DNA from: CAYNHF01 sp964397045
GTDB taxonomy: Bacteria > Actinomycetota > Acidimicrobiia > Spongiisociales > UBA5794
DNA length: 64,000 nucleotides
Direction: 5' to 3'
Assembly (NCBI GenBank): GCA_964397045.1
Contig: CAYNHF010000028.1
Span: forward strand, 1-64,000
The notes under the pieces were generated by a model. That model did not search any database. It saw only the letters and a list, made by a program, of their open reading frames with translations, and was not told where the DNA came from. The stretch's first letter is position 1. Each line of letters starts with the position of its first letter. Shown in pieces: positions 16,158-25,759 of the stretch. Position numbers and translations under genes: made by a program.

Positions 16158-17981
16158 ATGTCCCCTTCTCCCGTCCGCAATGTCGCGCTCATCGCGCACG
16201 TCGACCATGGCAAGACGACCCTCGTCGATGCCATGTTGGCGGCGACCGGCGTATTTGCGTCACACGAAGCCCGGGTCGATCGTGTCATGGATTCGAGCGA
16301 CCAGGAACGAGAGCGTGGTATCACCATCCTCGCCAAGGCGGCTTCGGTCGAGTGGCAAGGCACCAAAATCAACCTCGTCGATACTCCGGGACATGCCGAT
16401 TTCGGCGGCGAGGTGGAACGGGCCCTCGCGCTCGTCGACGGGGTGCTGCTGCTGGTAGACGCCGCCGAGGGACCAATGCCGCAGACCCGCTACGTCCTCT
16501 CCAAGGCGCTCGCGTTGCATCTTCCGGCCGTTGTCGTCATCAACAAGGTCGACCGCTCCGACGCGCGGATCGATGCGGTCGCAGACGACATCTACGAGCT
16601 CTTCTTCGATCTCGACGCCTCGGAAGACCACATCGAGTTCCCGATCATCAGCACCGTTGCCAGGCAAGGCCGGGCGGTTGTCGGCACGGAGATTCCGGCT
16701 GAAGACGCAGACCTCAATGCCTTGTTCGAAGCGATCGTGACGGCGATTCCCGCGCCTTCCGGAGACCCCGACGCACCGCTGCAGGCAATCGTGACCAACC
16801 TGGATGCCTCCGACTATCTGGGGAGGCTCGCCATCGGAAGGGTAGTGAACGGGTCCCTGCGCAGCGGAGAGCAGGTCGCCCTGTGCCACAGCAACGTGGA
16901 GGAGCCACCGCTACGCCGGCGCCTGACTCAGCTCATGGGCTTCGCCGGCCTCGAGAGAGCCGAAGTTGCGACACGGGCTGCCGGAGACCTCTTCGTCGTT
17001 GCAGGGTTTCCCGAGGTCGAGATCGGTGACACGCTCGCGGATCCCACCGACCCCGAGGCGCTCCCCCGGCTCGAAGTGGACGAACCGGTGCTCCGCATGA
17101 CCTTCGGTGTCAACACCTCGCCCCTCTCTGGAAGAGACGGCAAGTTCCTCACCTCCCGCCAGATCCGCGAACGTTTGGACCGCGAGGTGCTCGGCAATGT
17201 GTCCATCCGGATCGGGAGCACCTCCTCTCCAGAGGTGATCGAGGTCGCCGGGCGCGGAGAACTCCAACTCGCCGTTCTGATCGAGTCGATGCGACGGGAG
17301 GGCTACGAACTCCAGGTGAGCCGGCCCGAGGTGATCATCCGGGCCATCGACGGCTCGCCCCACGAACCACTCGAACGAGCGGTGGTTGACGTCCCAGACG
17401 AGCATGTGGGGACGGTCACCCAGGCCGTGGCGCCCCGCAAAGGCAAAGTGACCGACCTCAGGCCAGGCGACAAGGGGCGGACCATCGTGACCCTCGAAGC
17501 GCCGGCCCGCGGTCTGCTCGGGTTTCGTTCGCTGCTGATGACGGCTACCCGCGGCACCGCCCTGGTACATCAACATCACGCGGGTTGGATGCCCTGGGCA
17601 GGTGAGCTGCCCCATCGCAGCGGAGGCGCGATGGTGGCGGACCGGCTCGGTGCCGCCACCGGCTTCGCTCTGGACAATCTGCAGAAGCGAGGCGAGCTCT
17701 TCATCGGCCCCGGAACCGATGTCTACGAAGGGATGATCATCGGCGAAGCTTCGCGACCTGAGGAGATGCAGGTGAACCCCACGAAGGCGAAGCAGCTCAC
17801 CAACATCCGCACCCACAGCACAGATGAGGCGATCAAGCTGAAGCCGCCGCGTGATCTCACGCTGGAGCTCGCCATCGAGTGGATCGCGGACGACGAGTTG
17901 GTCGAGGTCACCCCAGCGGCAATTCGGGTTCGCAAACGTTACGTCACCGAGAGCGAACGTCGCCGCCGCAAGCAGAAGTAG
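16158..17981 (+). CDS. typA: Translational GTPase TypA/BipA
   Basis: 607 residues, standard length. Ribosome-associated GTPase involved in stress and low-temperature growth and in 50S assembly. G1 is AHVDHGKTT (residues 13-21), G3 DTPGHADFG, G4 NKVD; then the beta-barrel domain, EF-G-like domains III and V, and the TypA-specific C-terminal domain ending in a basic tail. TACCAT stands 10 nt before the ATG, so the leader would be only a few bases. The RRM and IF-1 genes just upstream also serve translation. Confidence 0.96.
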   Translation: MSPSPVRNVALIAHVDHGKTTLVDAMLAATGVFASHEARVDRVMDSSDQERERGITILAKAASVEWQGTKINLVDTPGHADFGGEVERALALVDGVLLLVDAAEGPMPQTRYVLSKALALHLPAVVVINKVDRSDARIDAVADDIYELFFDLDASEDHIEFPIISTVARQGRAVVGTEIPAEDADLNALFEAIVTAIPAPSGDPDAPLQAIVTNLDASDYLGRLAIGRVVNGSLRSGEQVALCHSNVEEPPLRRRLTQLMGFAGLERAEVATRAAGDLFVVAGFPEVEIGDTLADPTDPEALPRLEVDEPVLRMTFGVNTSPLSGRDGKFLTSRQIRERLDREVLGNVSIRIGSTSSPEVIEVAGRGELQLAVLIESMRREGYELQVSRPEVIIRAIDGSPHEPLERAVVDVPDEHVGTVTQAVAPRKGKVTDLRPGDKGRTIVTLEAPARGLLGFRSLLMTATRGTALVHQHHAGWMPWAGELPHRSGGAMVADRLGAATGFALDNLQKRGELFIGPGTDVYEGMIIGEASRPEEMQVNPTKAKQLTNIRTHSTDEAIKLKPPRDLTLELAIEWIADDELVEVTPAAIRVRKRYVTESERRRRKQK

Positions 17982-18150
17982 CCGGCGTCTCCAACGTCGA
18001 GCGGCTCGGTGAATTGGCTTCCGTCTGCAGCGAGCAGCTCCACCTGTCAGGAACTCGGGTCGGGTGAACAATCAATTGCAGAGAGGATGAACCACGCGCC
18101 GGGCAGCACCAGTGCGCCGGCCACGACCACCCGAGAAGGAGCGCAGCACG

Positions 18151-18645
18151 ATGCGACGAAACACCCTGATCATCACGACCCTATTGGTCGTGGTGCTCGG
18201 TGCATGCGACAGCGGCAGCGATAGCTCCACCGATGGCACTGCCACCACCATTGCTGCCAGCGAGACCACCACCGCCGGTGGCGACCCAACAGCGACCTTC
18301 GACGGTGAGGCGTGCGTGTACTCGGGACCAGCTCAGTTCGATGTCGGTGACGAGGAGACCTTCCTGTTGAGAAACAACACGGATGCCAAGACCGGCATGG
18401 TCCTCGCCCAAATCGACAGCGGACTCACCATTGACGACATCAACGGGCTCGGAATCGAGAACGTGGACTTCGTAGGCAAGACGTACACCCGCGACGCGGC
18501 GCCGGGCGGTGAGGCTGTTGCCAACCCGGTGTTTGACGAATCCAGTTCGTGGCTCATCATGTGCCTGGTTCGCGACCTCGACGCGACTGATTCCGCTCCG
18601 GCAGGCGACTACCCCAGTGCGGTCTTCCAGGTAGACGACAACTGA
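18151..18645 (+). CDS. Putative lipoprotein, 164 residues
   Basis: ATG with AAGGAG about 10 nt upstream. Signal peptide with lipobox VLGAC; the mature protein begins with a Ser/Thr-rich linker (DSGSDSSTDGTATT) and then a beta-rich domain of about 120 residues (ATFDGEACVYSGPAQF). The pattern resembles cupredoxin-like or immunoglobulin-like secreted domains, but no copper ligand set is evident. Two mature cysteines (EACVY, IMCLV) could form a disulfide. Function unknown. Confidence 0.72.
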   Translation: MRRNTLIITTLLVVVLGACDSGSDSSTDGTATTIAASETTTAGGDPTATFDGEACVYSGPAQFDVGDEETFLLRNNTDAKTGMVLAQIDSGLTIDDINGLGIENVDFVGKTYTRDAAPGGEAVANPVFDESSSWLIMCLVRDLDATDSAPAGDYPSAVFQVDDN

Positions 18646-18709
18646 CCTGGCGGTCCTGGGGGCATCTCTCCCTGTGATTCCTGTGGATTCGATCGATTGC
18701 CCGCGGGTC

Positions 18710-19591
18710 TCACTTCGCGGTGGCGGAGCGCAGACGCCTGCGTCGCACCCAGACGGTCAGCGCCCCCGCTCCGGCGGCTGCTGCTACCGCGACAAAGACC
18801 AGCAGCCTGCCGTTGGAGGCGAGGAGGACGGCACCACCCGCCGCGATCGGGGAACGTCCGCCCCGGGGGTCCACCGCCCAACTTCCAGCCCGAAGAATCA
18901 CGGCGAAGGTCACAGCAGACACCGATAGCCGAACCGCCAGCGCCCTCAGTTGGGCCACAGGCTCAGCACTCAGCCACGTCGCAAGGCCTCCGGTGATAAG
19001 CATCCCGACGATCGCGGCGATCACGACGGTGCTCAAGGCGGAAACCGCCCCAGCCGCGACCGAGACCGAGACCGTTTCAGATTGGTCGGCTTGAGCCGGA
19101 AGGATGATAGGAGACAGTTCATCGACGGTGGTCTGAATACCTTCGAGACCGACCGCGAGTTCGGCCTGGTCCATCGACTCGAGCACGATCGGTATCACCG
19201 GTTCCAGCACTGCAGCCACATCGATGATCGCGGGCTCACCGGGCGGTGCGAGCGCGGCTGAAATGACAACGTCGATCAGGCTGTCGACCGCAGCCTGCAT
19301 CTCAGGCGTCGACTCGAGCCGCGTCACCAGCTCAGCTGCTTGATCTCCACCTTGCGACCCCGCGGCGGCGAAACCCTCGCCCAGCCACGCAACCACCCGA
19401 TCATTGACCAGCTCGCTTTCGAGCACTGCTCGGGTTGACTCCTCGAGCGTCACCTGATCGGATGCCACCGCCCTGCCCCACAGGCCAATCAACAGCAGCG
19501 TCGTGCAGACGCTGAACACCCAGATCGCAAGGCTGAGGACGGTTCGGCGCAGCCGCGTCTGTCGGGATGAGGCGTCGGTATCTGAGGTCAT
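18710..19591 (-). CDS. Integral membrane protein of unknown function
   Basis: 293 residues. One N-terminal membrane helix (about residues 18-42), an extracytoplasmic helical region of about 130 residues, then three hydrophobic segments in the C-terminal half and a short Arg-rich cytoplasmic tail (WVRRRRLRSATAK). No catalytic motif. The architecture (TM, exported loop, TM cluster) is common for uncharacterised actinobacterial membrane proteins. AGGAG about 10 nt before the ATG supports the start. Divergent from the desaturase gene. Confidence 0.65.
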   Translation of the reverse strand: MTSDTDASSRQTRLRRTVLSLAIWVFSVCTTLLLIGLWGRAVASDQVTLEESTRAVLESELVNDRVVAWLGEGFAAAGSQGGDQAAELVTRLESTPEMQAAVDSLIDVVISAALAPPGEPAIIDVAAVLEPVIPIVLESMDQAELAVGLEGIQTTVDELSPIILPAQADQSETVSVSVAAGAVSALSTVVIAAIVGMLITGGLATWLSAEPVAQLRALAVRLSVSAVTFAVILRAGSWAVDPRGGRSPIAAGGAVLLASNGRLLVFVAVAAAAGAGALTVWVRRRRLRSATAK

Positions 19592-19722
19592 GGCTATCTG
19601 GCTCCTGGCCGAAGCGGCACCGAGGGAAAGGGATCTCGGGAGGGCGTCGGGGAGAGTAACGACGGCGCCGCACTATTCGATCCCGGAGAATCCTGCCCCC
19701 GGCTCACCAAACCTCCGAAGCC

Positions 19723-19728
19723 TATGCT
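19723..19728 (+). promoter_or_regulatory. Candidate -10 box for the desaturase gene
   Basis: TATGCT, about 26 nt upstream of the TTG start, leaving a short leader that includes the ribosome site GAAAGG. No convincing -35 hexamer. Confidence 0.4.
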
Positions 19729-19754
19729 TCGAAACATCGACCGAAAGGCCGCAC

Positions 19755-20654
19755 TTGGATCAGCAGGGATACGAACTCGTCGACACGGTCACTCCCGCGC
19801 TCGCCGACCTGATGGCGCAACATCGGGATCGGCGCGACCACTGGTACGCCCACGAGATCGTGCCGTGGGAACGCGGCCGCAACTACCGCACAGAGCCGTG
19901 GGACGAGTCGCAATGCACGCTGTCCCCCGAAGCTCGTACGTCGCTGGTCCTCAACCTGCTCACCGAGGACAACCTCCCGTACTACCACGCCGAGATCGAG
20001 AAACACCTTGGAGACAACGATGTAGTTCGGGAATGGAACCACCTCTGGACTGCGGAGGAGGGTCAGCACGCGATCGCCATTCGCAGCTATCTCCTCACCA
20101 GCCGCAACTGTGACCCGGTGGAACTCGAAGACGACCGGCTCGCCACCATGGAGGCGGGTTTCGAGTCTGCGTACCCCAGCCCGATCGGAGCGTTCGTGTA
20201 TACCTCGGCCCAGGAACTGGCAACACGCGTCAGTCATCGCAACGCGGGCAGGATTACAGATGACGAGGTTGCGTACGAGCTGATGGGTCGAATCGCTACG
20301 GACGAGAATCACCACTTCATGTTCTACCGCGGTGCCGTCACCGCAATGCTGGCGGAGGCACCATCTGCCGTGCTCCCCCACATCTACGAGGTGTTCTCGA
20401 CGTTTCAGATGCCAGGAACGGGAATTCCGAAGTTCACCAAGCGTGCCATCGAAATGGCGCAGGCCGGTGTCTACAACCTCCGTATCCATCGCGATCGTGT
20501 GATCGAACCGCTGCTGCGGGACTGGAGGATCGGGTCATTCACCGACCTGACCGCCGACGCCGCCGAAATCCAGCAGAAGCTCATGGAATTGCCGGCGCGG
20601 CTGGCTAGGCAGGCCGATCTCTTCGAACGGCGTTACGGGCCCGTTGCCGGCTGA
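19755..20654 (+). CDS. desA: Acyl-ACP desaturase (soluble di-iron)
   Basis: 299 residues from a TTG start, chosen because GAAAGG precedes it and homology begins there (LDQQGYELVDTVTPALADLM). Introduces a double bond into acyl-ACP using O2. Di-iron ligands are visible as two ExxH motifs in helices: EEGQH near residue 102 and DENHH near 183, plus further Glu residues in the helical bundle. Soluble, cytoplasmic. Related to mycobacterial DesA1/DesA2, which feed long-chain lipid synthesis. Convergent with the LCP gene, 3 nt between stops. Confidence 0.88.
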   Translation: MDQQGYELVDTVTPALADLMAQHRDRRDHWYAHEIVPWERGRNYRTEPWDESQCTLSPEARTSLVLNLLTEDNLPYYHAEIEKHLGDNDVVREWNHLWTAEEGQHAIAIRSYLLTSRNCDPVELEDDRLATMEAGFESAYPSPIGAFVYTSAQELATRVSHRNAGRITDDEVAYELMGRIATDENHHFMFYRGAVTAMLAEAPSAVLPHIYEVFSTFQMPGTGIPKFTKRAIEMAQAGVYNLRIHRDRVIEPLLRDWRIGSFTDLTADAAEIQQKLMELPARLARQADLFERRYGPVAG

Positions 20655-20657
20655 GTC

Positions 20658-22397
20658 TCACTGGTCATAGGCCCGGGGCGTGCACTCGGCATCTTCCGTC
20701 GCCACGGAAGATGCAGGGTCCGCCACGCTGGCAAGCACATTTCTCACCTTGGCGCGGATCCGCCCGACATCCGGTATCGGGTGTCCCAGGAAGTCGCGGG
20801 TTGGTGCGTAGTACGTCGGCTGGAATGCGACCGTTTCGATGTCATCGAGATCGAGGCGGGATGCAAACGTCACGAGTTCGGGAAGGAAGCTGATCGGGAT
20901 ATCGGTGACGGCACTACTCCGCACGGCATCGGCGATCGCGGAGAACGAAGCAACCAATGTCGATGGAGTTGCTTCGGCGGCAAGGGACTGCAGCATGCAG
21001 CGCTGCCGCCGCATACGCGTGTAGTCGCTCGAGCCGTACCGGGATCGAACGTATGCCAGCGCCTCGAGACCGTCGAGGTGGTTCTCGCCAACACCCACGT
21101 TGATCAATGCCTTCTCGCCACCCTCCTCGGGAGCGGAAAAGGCAATGTGCATCGGCTTCTCAACGTATACGTCCACGCCCCCGATGGCATCCACGAGATC
21201 CACGAAACCCGCCATGTCGACGAGTACGTAGTAATCGATCTTGAGCTTCAGCAGGTTCTCGAGCGTCTCGCGCAGCGCGGCCATACCCGGGTCCACCTCC
21301 TTCGGGAAGGTGCGAACCCAATTCCGGGTGAACGGGTATATGGCGTTGAGTTGGTTCACGAAACACTTGCACGCCGCCGGCGCAACAAATGGTCGGCGGC
21401 TGGGCGGCGGCGGGGGCTCCGGTGGGGGCTCTCCCTCGGCGGGTGGCGGAGGTGGAGGGACCGTCGTGACCGGTGGCGGGTTCTGGTCGTACGCCTTCCT
21501 GGCGAAACTGATCTCCATGTCGCGGAATGCCCTCTGGAACCCGCGAGGCAGCGGCACCCGAGACAAGTTGCGCGCCAGCGAGAAGATCGCCGCCTTCCCC
21601 GTATTGAGGTCCATCGTCGCAACCATCATCGTGTCCGTCCGGAGTCCTCCGCGACCGGGTCCGGCGTCACCTCCAGCCACCAACAGGGTGATACGGTCGA
21701 TGCCGGCTCGCTCATTGAGGGGAAGGAGGGGCGCCTTGTAGAACTCCGCGTCCGCGGGGATGATCTCGGGGCGGAATGGGTTCAGATCTGAATCGGGCAA
21801 GAATCCCAGGATCTCCTCGCTCGACAGAGGCCCGCGGGGCGCGAAGGTCACCGGCGGAGCCGTGGTGACCACCGGGCCCAATTCCTTCTGCGGCACGCCG
21901 GCCGCCAGCAGCGCCGCCTCCCGCTCAGCCACCGGAGGGAGGTCCTCCTCGGCGAACACCGTCTCGATGACACTGATGGCGTCGAGGCTGTAGGTAATGG
22001 CCACGAAGTGCGGGACAGCCACCGCCACCACCATGAGCGATACCACGGCCCGGGTCCACCTCGGGGCCCCGGCACCACCGAGCAGGCGATAGGCGTCGAC
22101 AACCGCGAACCCTCGCAAGCCGAGAAGGGCGACGTTGATCAGCAAGATCACCCACAAGACACGGGGCTGCACCAGCAGTTCGAGCAGGTAAGTGAGGCCG
22201 CGGCTGCGCAGCATCACGCTCGCGGCACCCAGGATCACAATGGGAGCCAGCAACGCCACTCCGCGCCACCACCTGCGTGCGTAGAACTGACCGGCTCCCG
22301 CCAGAACGGCTGAGAGGAAAGCGGCGAGCACCGGCTTCCAGCTGCGAACGGTCGGTATGCCGCCGCCGGTGTCTGGTGCCGCCTCCGCCACGCCCAC
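20658..22397 (-). CDS. LytR-CpsA-Psr (LCP) family cell-wall polymer ligase
   Basis: 579 residues. GTG start with GGAGG directly upstream. LCP enzymes move undecaprenyl-linked glycopolymers onto peptidoglycan outside the membrane. Three or four N-terminal hydrophobic segments (about residues 20-140) precede the extracellular LCP domain, which includes LLVAGGDAGPGRGGLRTDTMMVA, SLARNLSRVPLP, DYYVLVDMAGFVDLVDAIGGVDV and YVRSRYGSSDYTRMRRQR. The usual SIPRD is SLARN here. A Pro-rich stretch of about 30 residues interrupts the domain before KCFVNQLNAIY. Substrate polymer unknown; no polymer synthesis genes nearby. Confidence 0.88.
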   Translation of the reverse strand: MGVAEAAPDTGGGIPTVRSWKPVLAAFLSAVLAGAGQFYARRWWRGVALLAPIVILGAASVMLRSRGLTYLLELLVQPRVLWVILLINVALLGLRGFAVVDAYRLLGGAGAPRWTRAVVSLMVVAVAVPHFVAITYSLDAISVIETVFAEEDLPPVAEREAALLAAGVPQKELGPVVTTAPPVTFAPRGPLSSEEILGFLPDSDLNPFRPEIIPADAEFYKAPLLPLNERAGIDRITLLVAGGDAGPGRGGLRTDTMMVATMDLNTGKAAIFSLARNLSRVPLPRGFQRAFRDMEISFARKAYDQNPPPVTTVPPPPPPAEGEPPPEPPPPPSRRPFVAPAACKCFVNQLNAIYPFTRNWVRTFPKEVDPGMAALRETLENLLKLKIDYYVLVDMAGFVDLVDAIGGVDVYVEKPMHIAFSAPEEGGEKALINVGVGENHLDGLEALAYVRSRYGSSDYTRMRRQRCMLQSLAAEATPSTLVASFSAIADAVRSSAVTDIPISFLPELVTFASRLDLDDIETVAFQPTYYAPTRDFLGHPIPDVGRIRAKVRNVLASVADPASSVATEDAECTPRAYDQ

Positions 22398-22561
22398 TGC
22401 CTCCGTTGTGGTACCGCTCGGTCCTGGTACCCAGCCAAGCTACCCCTGCTGCGCGAATCCACAAGGGGTCAATCCGATCAACGTTGGATGACGTTCGGCA
22501 GGTTCCAAGCCGGCGCCGCGGATGCACGCCCTAGCCTGGCAACCGACCCGGGGAGTCCGCT

Positions 22562-23839
22562 GTGCCGCACCCTTCTGCATACCGTGTCTACCTGGGCATG
22601 GTTGGTGCCACCGGCTTCTTCTTCTGGACGTGGGCAGCGATGAGTGCCCTCTACCGAATCCGGGACGTCGGCCTCAACCCACTGCAGCTCGTGCTGGTTG
22701 GGACCGCGCTCGAGGTGAGCGCATTCGTCTTCGAGATTCCTACCGGTGTCGTGGCAGACACCGTCAGCCGCCGCGTCTCGATCATTCTCGGCACCGCGGT
22801 CATGGGCGTCGGGTTCGCGTTGGAAGGCGCAGTTCCCGAGTTCTCCGTGGTCCTGCTCGCGCAAGTGATCTGGGGGTTGGGATTCACGTTCACCAGCGGT
22901 GCCACCGAGGCCTGGCTCGCAGACGAACTGCAGGATGACGTCGCCACGGCACGGGCGCTGCTACGGGGTACCCAGATCCGTCAATTCGCATCACTCGCCG
23001 GGATTGTGGCTGCCGTAGCCCTCGCTTCGGTCGACCTAGCCGCGCCGCTCATCGTCGGGGGTATCGGCTACCTCCTGGTAGCGGTCGCTCTGATCATGTT
23101 CATGCCCGAAACCGGATTCGATCGTGTTCCGGAAGCGGAGCGTGATACGTGGCACGACATGCAAGCAACACTGGGCCACGGGATTGCGTTGGTGCGCGGG
23201 AGCCGGGTGTTGCTGGCGGTGTTCGGGGCTGCCTTCTTCTTCGGCGCTTTCTCCGAAACGTTCGATCGGCTGTGGGAAGCCTTGATCCTCGCCAATTTCG
23301 AGTTTCCCAGCTTCCCGGATTGGTCGGTGATCGTCTGGTTCGGGGTGATCGATGCGTCCGCGCTCCTGCTGTCGATCTTTGTGGCCGGAGTTGTCCGCAG
23401 GCGAATCACCGCAGGAACCATCGTCCACATCCCAGCGGTACTGACCGGCCTGGCGCTGATGTTGAGCGCCACGGTCGTCGGTCTGGGTCTGGCCGGGCAA
23501 TTCGCAGTCGCTGTAGCGCTGTACCAGGCCGCGATCCTGCTGCGCGTCGTCCATGGACCGCTACTCACCGCATGGCTCAACGAACAGCTCGAGTCGCGGT
23601 CACGAGCCACCGTCTTCTCGATGCAGTCTCAGAGTGATGCACTAGGCCAGGTCGCAGGTGGGCCGATCCTCGGCTGGATCGCAACCGCGGTGTCGCTCAG
23701 CGTGGCATTCGTCATGGCGGGTGTGTTCCTGATGCCCGCAGTGCTGCTCTATGCCTGGGCAGCGCGGCGGGACCGGCAGGATCGTGCGCTACTCGCACCG
23801 CCTCACGAGGATGGGGGCCACTCCCCGGATGAGGCGTGA
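22562..23839 (+). CDS. MFS transporter
   Basis: 425 residues, twelve predicted membrane segments in two six-helix halves. GTG start with GGGGAG 6 nt upstream. The segment after TM2 (PTGVVADTVSRRVSII) is the MFS motif A region, and the sequence GFTFTSGATEAWLADE is typical of the DHA-type branch that includes tetracycline and multidrug exporters. A cytoplasmic loop at about 185-210 separates the halves. Substrate unknown. It is preceded by the divergent LCP gene and followed by a convergent zincin gene. Confidence 0.85.
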   Translation: MPHPSAYRVYLGMVGATGFFFWTWAAMSALYRIRDVGLNPLQLVLVGTALEVSAFVFEIPTGVVADTVSRRVSIILGTAVMGVGFALEGAVPEFSVVLLAQVIWGLGFTFTSGATEAWLADELQDDVATARALLRGTQIRQFASLAGIVAAVALASVDLAAPLIVGGIGYLLVAVALIMFMPETGFDRVPEAERDTWHDMQATLGHGIALVRGSRVLLAVFGAAFFFGAFSETFDRLWEALILANFEFPSFPDWSVIVWFGVIDASALLLSIFVAGVVRRRITAGTIVHIPAVLTGLALMLSATVVGLGLAGQFAVAVALYQAAILLRVVHGPLLTAWLNEQLESRSRATVFSMQSQSDALGQVAGGPILGWIATAVSLSVAFVMAGVFLMPAVLLYAWAARRDRQDRALLAPPHEDGGHSPDEA

Positions 23840-23900
23840 GCTGAGTCGCGCCGATCGAGCTCGAACGTCTCTTGTGAAGACCACAATGGTCGTCACGCAG

Positions 23901-24269
23901 CTACCAACCCAACTCACGCAAGCGTTTGTCTGAGATACCGAAGTGGTGCCCCACCTCATGGATCACGGTGGTCGCGATCCGATGGCGCAGCTCGTCCTCG
24001 GTGGAGGTGATACGGCAGTGAGGACCCTTGAAGATCGTGATCCGGTCGGGCATGACGGCGTGATACGACAGGGGTCCCCGGCGGGTAAGGGCGACACCCT
24101 GGTACAGCCCGAGCAGCATCCCACCGGCGCTGGCCTGCTGGTACCGACTCGGCCAGTCCTCCACGAACAGCGCAACGTTCTCCATGTACTCCGCCAAATC
24201 GGGCGGGATTGATTCCAGCGCTTCAACAACGAGTTCCTCGAACCTCTCGTCGCTTACTTTGATGGACAT
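23901..24269 (-). CDS. Small minimal-zincin metallopeptidase family protein
   Basis: 122 residues. HEVGHHFGISD at residues 104-114 is the extended HExxHxxxxxD zinc motif of the Zincin_1/DUF1025 family of small cytoplasmic proteins. No signal peptide. Family members lack a known substrate. The start ATG at 24269 is fixed by a leaderless -10, and the gene is divergent from plsC 96 nt away, each with its own such box. Confidence 0.85.
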   Translation of the reverse strand: MSIKVSDERFEELVVEALESIPPDLAEYMENVALFVEDWPSRYQQASAGGMLLGLYQGVALTRRGPLSYHAVMPDRITIFKGPHCRITSTEDELRHRIATTVIHEVGHHFGISDKRLRELGW

Positions 24270-24275
24270 GCGTGC

Positions 24276-24281
24276 AGCCTA
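24276..24281 (-). promoter_or_regulatory. Leaderless -10 box for the zincin gene
   Basis: TAGGCT on the minus strand, 6 nt before the ATG at 24269. Confidence 0.6.
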
Positions 24282-24353
24282 CGGCGCAGCACCAAGCGAA
24301 CCTCCGCGTAGCCGACAACCCCACTCGCCATAGGCGTTGTGGGGGGTTCCCGC

Positions 24354-24359
24354 TAGGGT
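24354..24359 (+). promoter_or_regulatory. Leaderless -10 box for plsC
   Basis: TAGGGT, 6 nt before the ATG at 24366, without a ribosome site. Confidence 0.6.
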
Positions 24360-24365
24360 CGGATC

Positions 24366-25124
24366 ATGCTGCGACGTCTCCGCGACTGGTTCTTCACCAT
24401 CCCGTTCCTGCTGGCCATGGGTCTGACGCTGGTGGGGTTCCACGTGGCAGGTCTCGTCGCGCTTCGGATGGGCCCGCGGCCTTTCGAACATGTGATGGCC
24501 CGTCTGCAGTGGACGCTCATGCACCTCTTCACGATCACCGGAGCCAAGCTGATCGTCGAGGAGTCGGACGCCATCGAACCGGGTCGCGGCTACTTGATTA
24601 TTTCGAATCATCAGAGCATGTTCGACATAGCGGTGATCGGTGGCGTGATGCTGACGAACTACCCCAAGTACGTCGCCAAGACGGAGCTGGGCAAGTGGAT
24701 CCCGAGCGTGTCGCTCAATCTCCGCGAGGGTGGCAACGCGTTGATAGACCGCGGTGACCGCCACCAGGCGGTCGAGGCCATCGTGGAGATGGCGGAACTG
24801 GCTCAGGAGCGCGACGTCAGTGTCGTGATCTTTCCGGAGGGGACCCGGAGTCGCGATGGAACCCCCGGACGCTTCAGCCGTGGCGGCATGAAAGCGTTGC
24901 TCAACGCGGCGGATCAGCTCCCGGTAGTTCCGGTGGTGATCGACGGCTCGTGGAAGCTGCTGCGCTACAACCTGAGGCCGATCCCGTTCGGCACCACGGT
25001 GCGGCTCCGTCTCGGCGACCCGATGCCCCGGACACAGGAAGACGCGGGGGCCATGGTGGAGAAGTCGGAGACATGGATTCGCGACACGCTGGCCGAGTGG
25101 CGACTGGCGAACGCCCAAGGCTGA
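24366..25124 (+). CDS. plsC: 1-acyl-sn-glycerol-3-phosphate acyltransferase
   Basis: 252 residues. Acylates lysophosphatidic acid to phosphatidic acid at the inner membrane face. An N-terminal hydrophobic segment (residues 12-35) anchors it. NHQSMFD (81-87) is the catalytic HxxxxD motif; FPEGTRSRDG (156-165) is the glycerol-phosphate binding motif; VVPVVIDGS is the final conserved block. Length is normal. It joins the desaturase and cyclopropane synthase elsewhere in the window as membrane-lipid genes but is not in an operon with them. Confidence 0.92.
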   Translation: MLRRLRDWFFTIPFLLAMGLTLVGFHVAGLVALRMGPRPFEHVMARLQWTLMHLFTITGAKLIVEESDAIEPGRGYLIISNHQSMFDIAVIGGVMLTNYPKYVAKTELGKWIPSVSLNLREGGNALIDRGDRHQAVEAIVEMAELAQERDVSVVIFPEGTRSRDGTPGRFSRGGMKALLNAADQLPVVPVVIDGSWKLLRYNLRPIPFGTTVRLRLGDPMPRTQEDAGAMVEKSETWIRDTLAEWRLANAQG

Positions 25125-25414
25125 GCGGAGGCAGGCGCCAAGCGCTGCTTCGAGCTTACCGACTGAACATCCTGGCGTTACGGTGCTCGCATCGGCACCC
25201 CGTGATGGTGGAGGTTTGTCCGAGGGGGCTCGTCTACTGGTGACCCGGCGGTGCGTATGCGCTCGACCACCCAGCCCGGAGAGTGTTCTGGGGGTGACAA
25301 TTCGCTTGCCGACGCCGAGGGCACCCAGCGCGGCCTCTACCATGCCGCATCCGTTGCCAGGAGGGCCAGCACGGCCCGCAGAAGATCTCAGCCATCACCA
25401 ACAGAGGGAGCGCC

Positions 25415-25744
25415 ATGTACGTGATTCGGAGAGTCTGGACGATCAAGCCGGGGGAGACGCGCCGCGCCGCGACCATCGTCGACGAGATCGGCAAGCAGTA
25501 CGAAGCGGCAGGCAAGCGGTCCCCGAGCCGGGTCTACTTCAACAGTGGCACCCTGCCCGGGGATGTCGACCGGGTGTACATGGAGTGGACCGAGGAAGCG
25601 ATCGAATCGCCATACCGTGATGACATCGTGCCGAGTCCAGACGAGACCCGTGATCTGGGTGCCAAGCTGCGCAACATCCGTCTCGACAGCTGGATCGAGT
25701 TCTACGAAATGATGACGCCGGAAAAGGCGATGGACATCTCATAA
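25415..25744 (+). CDS. Conserved small protein, possible NIPSNAP/dimeric alpha-beta barrel
   Basis: 109 residues; the ribosome site GAGGGAG precedes the ATG. The N-terminus MYVIRRVWTIKPGETRRAA, then VYFNSGTLPGDVDRVYMEWT and SWIEFYEMM, resembles the beta-alpha-beta pattern of ferredoxin-like dimeric barrels that include NIPSNAP proteins; this is an inference from pattern. No cofactor or catalytic motif. The 290 bases between plsC and this gene hold nothing I recognise. Confidence 0.65.
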   Translation: MYVIRRVWTIKPGETRRAATIVDEIGKQYEAAGKRSPSRVYFNSGTLPGDVDRVYMEWTEEAIESPYRDDIVPSPDETRDLGAKLRNIRLDSWIEFYEMMTPEKAMDIS

Positions 25745-25759
25745 CCACCCAACCGTCGG

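Noticed and set aside
16911..18071. 386-residue minus-strand frame
   Set aside because: Antisense to typA; no motif and no ribosome site.
20781..21791. 336-residue plus-strand frame
   Set aside because: Antisense to the LCP gene.
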